A stretch of 8,591 nt of DNA from Sulfitobacter sp. (GTDB taxonomy: Bacteria; Pseudomonadota; Alphaproteobacteria; Rhodobacterales; Rhodobacteraceae), in the NCBI GenBank assembly GCA_024636405.1, contig JAGXHC010000258.1, positions 1 to 8,591 of the forward strand. Reading direction: 5' to 3'. Shown piece after piece: positions 7,762 to 8,591 of the stretch. The translations under genes were made by a program, and so were the position numbers. Each line of letters starts with the position of its first letter. The first letter of the stretch is position 1. The notes under the pieces are model-generated. The model saw only the letters and a list, made by a program, of their open reading frames with translations, was not told where the DNA came from and did no database searches.

Positions 7762-8591
7762 TCACTCCTTCAGAACCTGGCCGACGCCCGCCGGAAAGCG
7801 GATGCCGACGCGGTCACCAGTGGCATGATCGCGCGCAGAGTCGGGGCTGTTCTGGGCGCGCACGACAAATCGGTCGCCGCCCTCAAGTGCGACGTGATAA
7901 TGGGTATCGGTGCCGAAATAGACGATGTTTTCCAATGTCCCTGTCAGCAGCGCCCCTTCGGCCCCGCTTAGGTTCGCATGTTCGGGGCGCACAGCAAGCG
8001 TGTTGCCACCGCCCTGCCCGCCCGCGACCGCGCGCGCGGCGATCTCATTACCGGACGGCAGGCGCACGGTGGCGACTTCGCCCGCGACCGACAGCACCTC
8101 AACAGGCAAAAAATTGGTGTCCCCGATGAAATCAGCCACAAACCGTTCCGCCGGGTGATCGTAGATGTCGCGCGGTCCGCCGATCTGGCGGATAGAACCT
8201 GCATGCATCACCGCGATCCGGTCTGACATGGTCAGCGCCTCTTCCTGATCGTGGGTGACGAAAACAAAGGTGATGCCCGTTTCCAGTTGCAGGCGCTTCA
8301 GTTCAATCTGCATGTCCTTGCGCAGCTTGAAATCCAGCGCCGACAGCGGTTCGTCCAGAAGCAGAAGCCGGGGCTTGGCGATGATCGCACGGGCCAGTGC
8401 CACGCGCTGGCGCTGGCCGCCGGACAGCGACCGGCCCTTCTCGGCCATCTGCCCGTCGAGCCCGCCGGGCAGCGAGCCCAGCACGTCGCTGGCGTCAGCG
8501 GTCTGCAGGGCCGCCATCAGCGCGTCGGTGCCGGCGCCGTGCCCCCGCACGTCGAGCTCGTCGCGCAGCAGCCCGGTGAACAGCTGGGGCG
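7762..8591 (-). CDS. potA: ABC ATPase, PotA-like C-terminus joined to an exporter-like N-terminal part; runs off the right edge
   Basis: The frame is open from the right edge to the TGA at 7762-7764, giving 275 complete codons. Numbered from the first complete codon, the LSGGQ signature is at 55-59, the Walker B motif LLLLDE at 75-80, the D-loop SALD just after, and the H-loop histidine at 113 in [11 protein letters not shown]. From the signature to the end it matches Pot[31 protein letters not shown], and a C-terminal TOBE region with RPEHANL. It would power PotB/PotC. The upstream part does not fit PotA. It reads [12 protein letters not shown], then [15 protein letters not shown] before LSGGQ, the layout of an ABC exporter with an x-loop. 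GC also rises sharply there. The Walker A and Q-loop lie off the edge. The GTG at 8550 is only an in-frame codon, not a likely start. The PotA half is sure; whether the whole chain exists in nature is doubtful. Confidence 0.85.
   Translation of the reverse strand, partial: PQLFTGLLRDELDVRGHGAGTDALMAALQTADASDVLGSLPGGLDGQMAEKGRSLSGGQRQRVALARAIIAKPRLLLLDEPLSALDFKLRKDMQIELKRLQLETGITFVFVTHDQEEALTMSDRIAVMHAGSIRQIGGPRDIYDHPAERFVADFIGDTNFLPVEVLSVAGEVATVRLPSGNEIAARAVAGGQGGGNTLAVRPEHANLSGAEGALLTGTLENIVYFGTDTHYHVALEGGDRFVVRAQNSPDSARDHATGDRVGIRFPAGVGQVLKE
7765..7770 (-). promoter_or_regulatory. Ribosome binding site of potB
   Basis: AAGGAG on the minus strand directly abuts the ATPase TGA stop (7762-7764) and lies 7 bases before the potB ATG. 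It supports the 7757 start and coupling of the two genes. Confidence 0.7.
8404..8591 (-). other. Compositionally foreign segment encoding part of an ABC exporter nucleotide-binding domain
   Basis: By hand count, 8431-8591 is about 77% GC (124 of 161 bases), while 8221-8400 is about 58% (105 of 180). In the shared reading frame 62 of the 63 codons before the switch end in G or C. Directly after it GCA, CGT, CTT, CTT and GAA appear. The translation resembles the helical subdomain and x-loop of actinobacterial ABC exporters ([23 protein letters not shown]). The change falls near 8400 inside the conserved [14 protein letters not shown] block. The likeliest cause is an assembly join between two genomes; a real gene-conversion event is possible. 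Confidence 0.75.

Noticed and set aside
7410..8129. A plus-strand open frame of 239 codons across the potB/ATPase junction
   Set aside because: It overlaps two well-supported minus-strand genes and its Arg/Gln-rich translation shows no domain.
8548..8550. In-frame GTG as the start of a short 262-residue ATPase
   Set aside because: The frame stays open to the window edge with coherent ABC-domain sequence ([13 protein letters not shown]) upstream, and starting here would leave the protein without Walker A and Q-loop.

Overview
The window looks like alphaproteobacterial chromosome or a metagenomic contig, most likely from the Rhodobacteraceae (Roseobacter-like). The reasons are moderately high GC, the single-chain fused indolepyruvate ferredoxin oxidoreductase, and a compact PotABCD-type transporter operon with alphaproteobacterial-looking proteins. 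This placement comes from reading the proteins, not from a search. Both ends cut through genes. No RNA gene, mobile element or CRISPR array was seen, and no stretch over 300 bases lacks a gene.

Layout: positions 1-3153 (+) hold the C-terminal ~1050 residues of a fused IorA/IorB-type 2-oxoacid (indolepyruvate) ferredoxin oxidoreductase. Convergent to it, 3207-4895 (-) encodes a YtcJ/NfdA-like metal-dependent amidohydrolase. A strong rho-independent terminator on the minus strand (4945-4976) separates that gene from a polyamine-type ABC importer operon. Transcribed right to left, the operon reads ATPase (7762 to the right edge), permease PotB (6846-7757), permease PotC (6047-6853) and periplasmic binding protein (4983-6005). 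Junctions within the operon are tight: a 4-base gap, an 8-base overlap and a 41-base A/C-rich leader, each with a clear Shine-Dalgarno sequence.

Together, the transporter would bring a polyamine or similar amine into the cell. The amidohydrolase may act on an amide or N-acyl amine, and the oxidoreductase would convert aryl 2-oxoacids to aryl-acetyl-CoA. A functional link between the three is only a guess from proximity.

The most unusual signal is at the right edge. The ATPase is a chimera. Its C-terminal part (below about 8400) is a normal PotA-type importer ATPase with a TOBE region. The part encoded at about 8404-8591 instead reads as an ABC exporter nucleotide-binding domain of actinobacterial type, with an exporter x-loop before the LSGGQ signature. 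GC jumps from about 58% to about 77%, and 62 of 63 codons end in G or C. The switch falls inside the conserved signature block. A chimeric assembly join is the likeliest cause, with true recombination the alternative.
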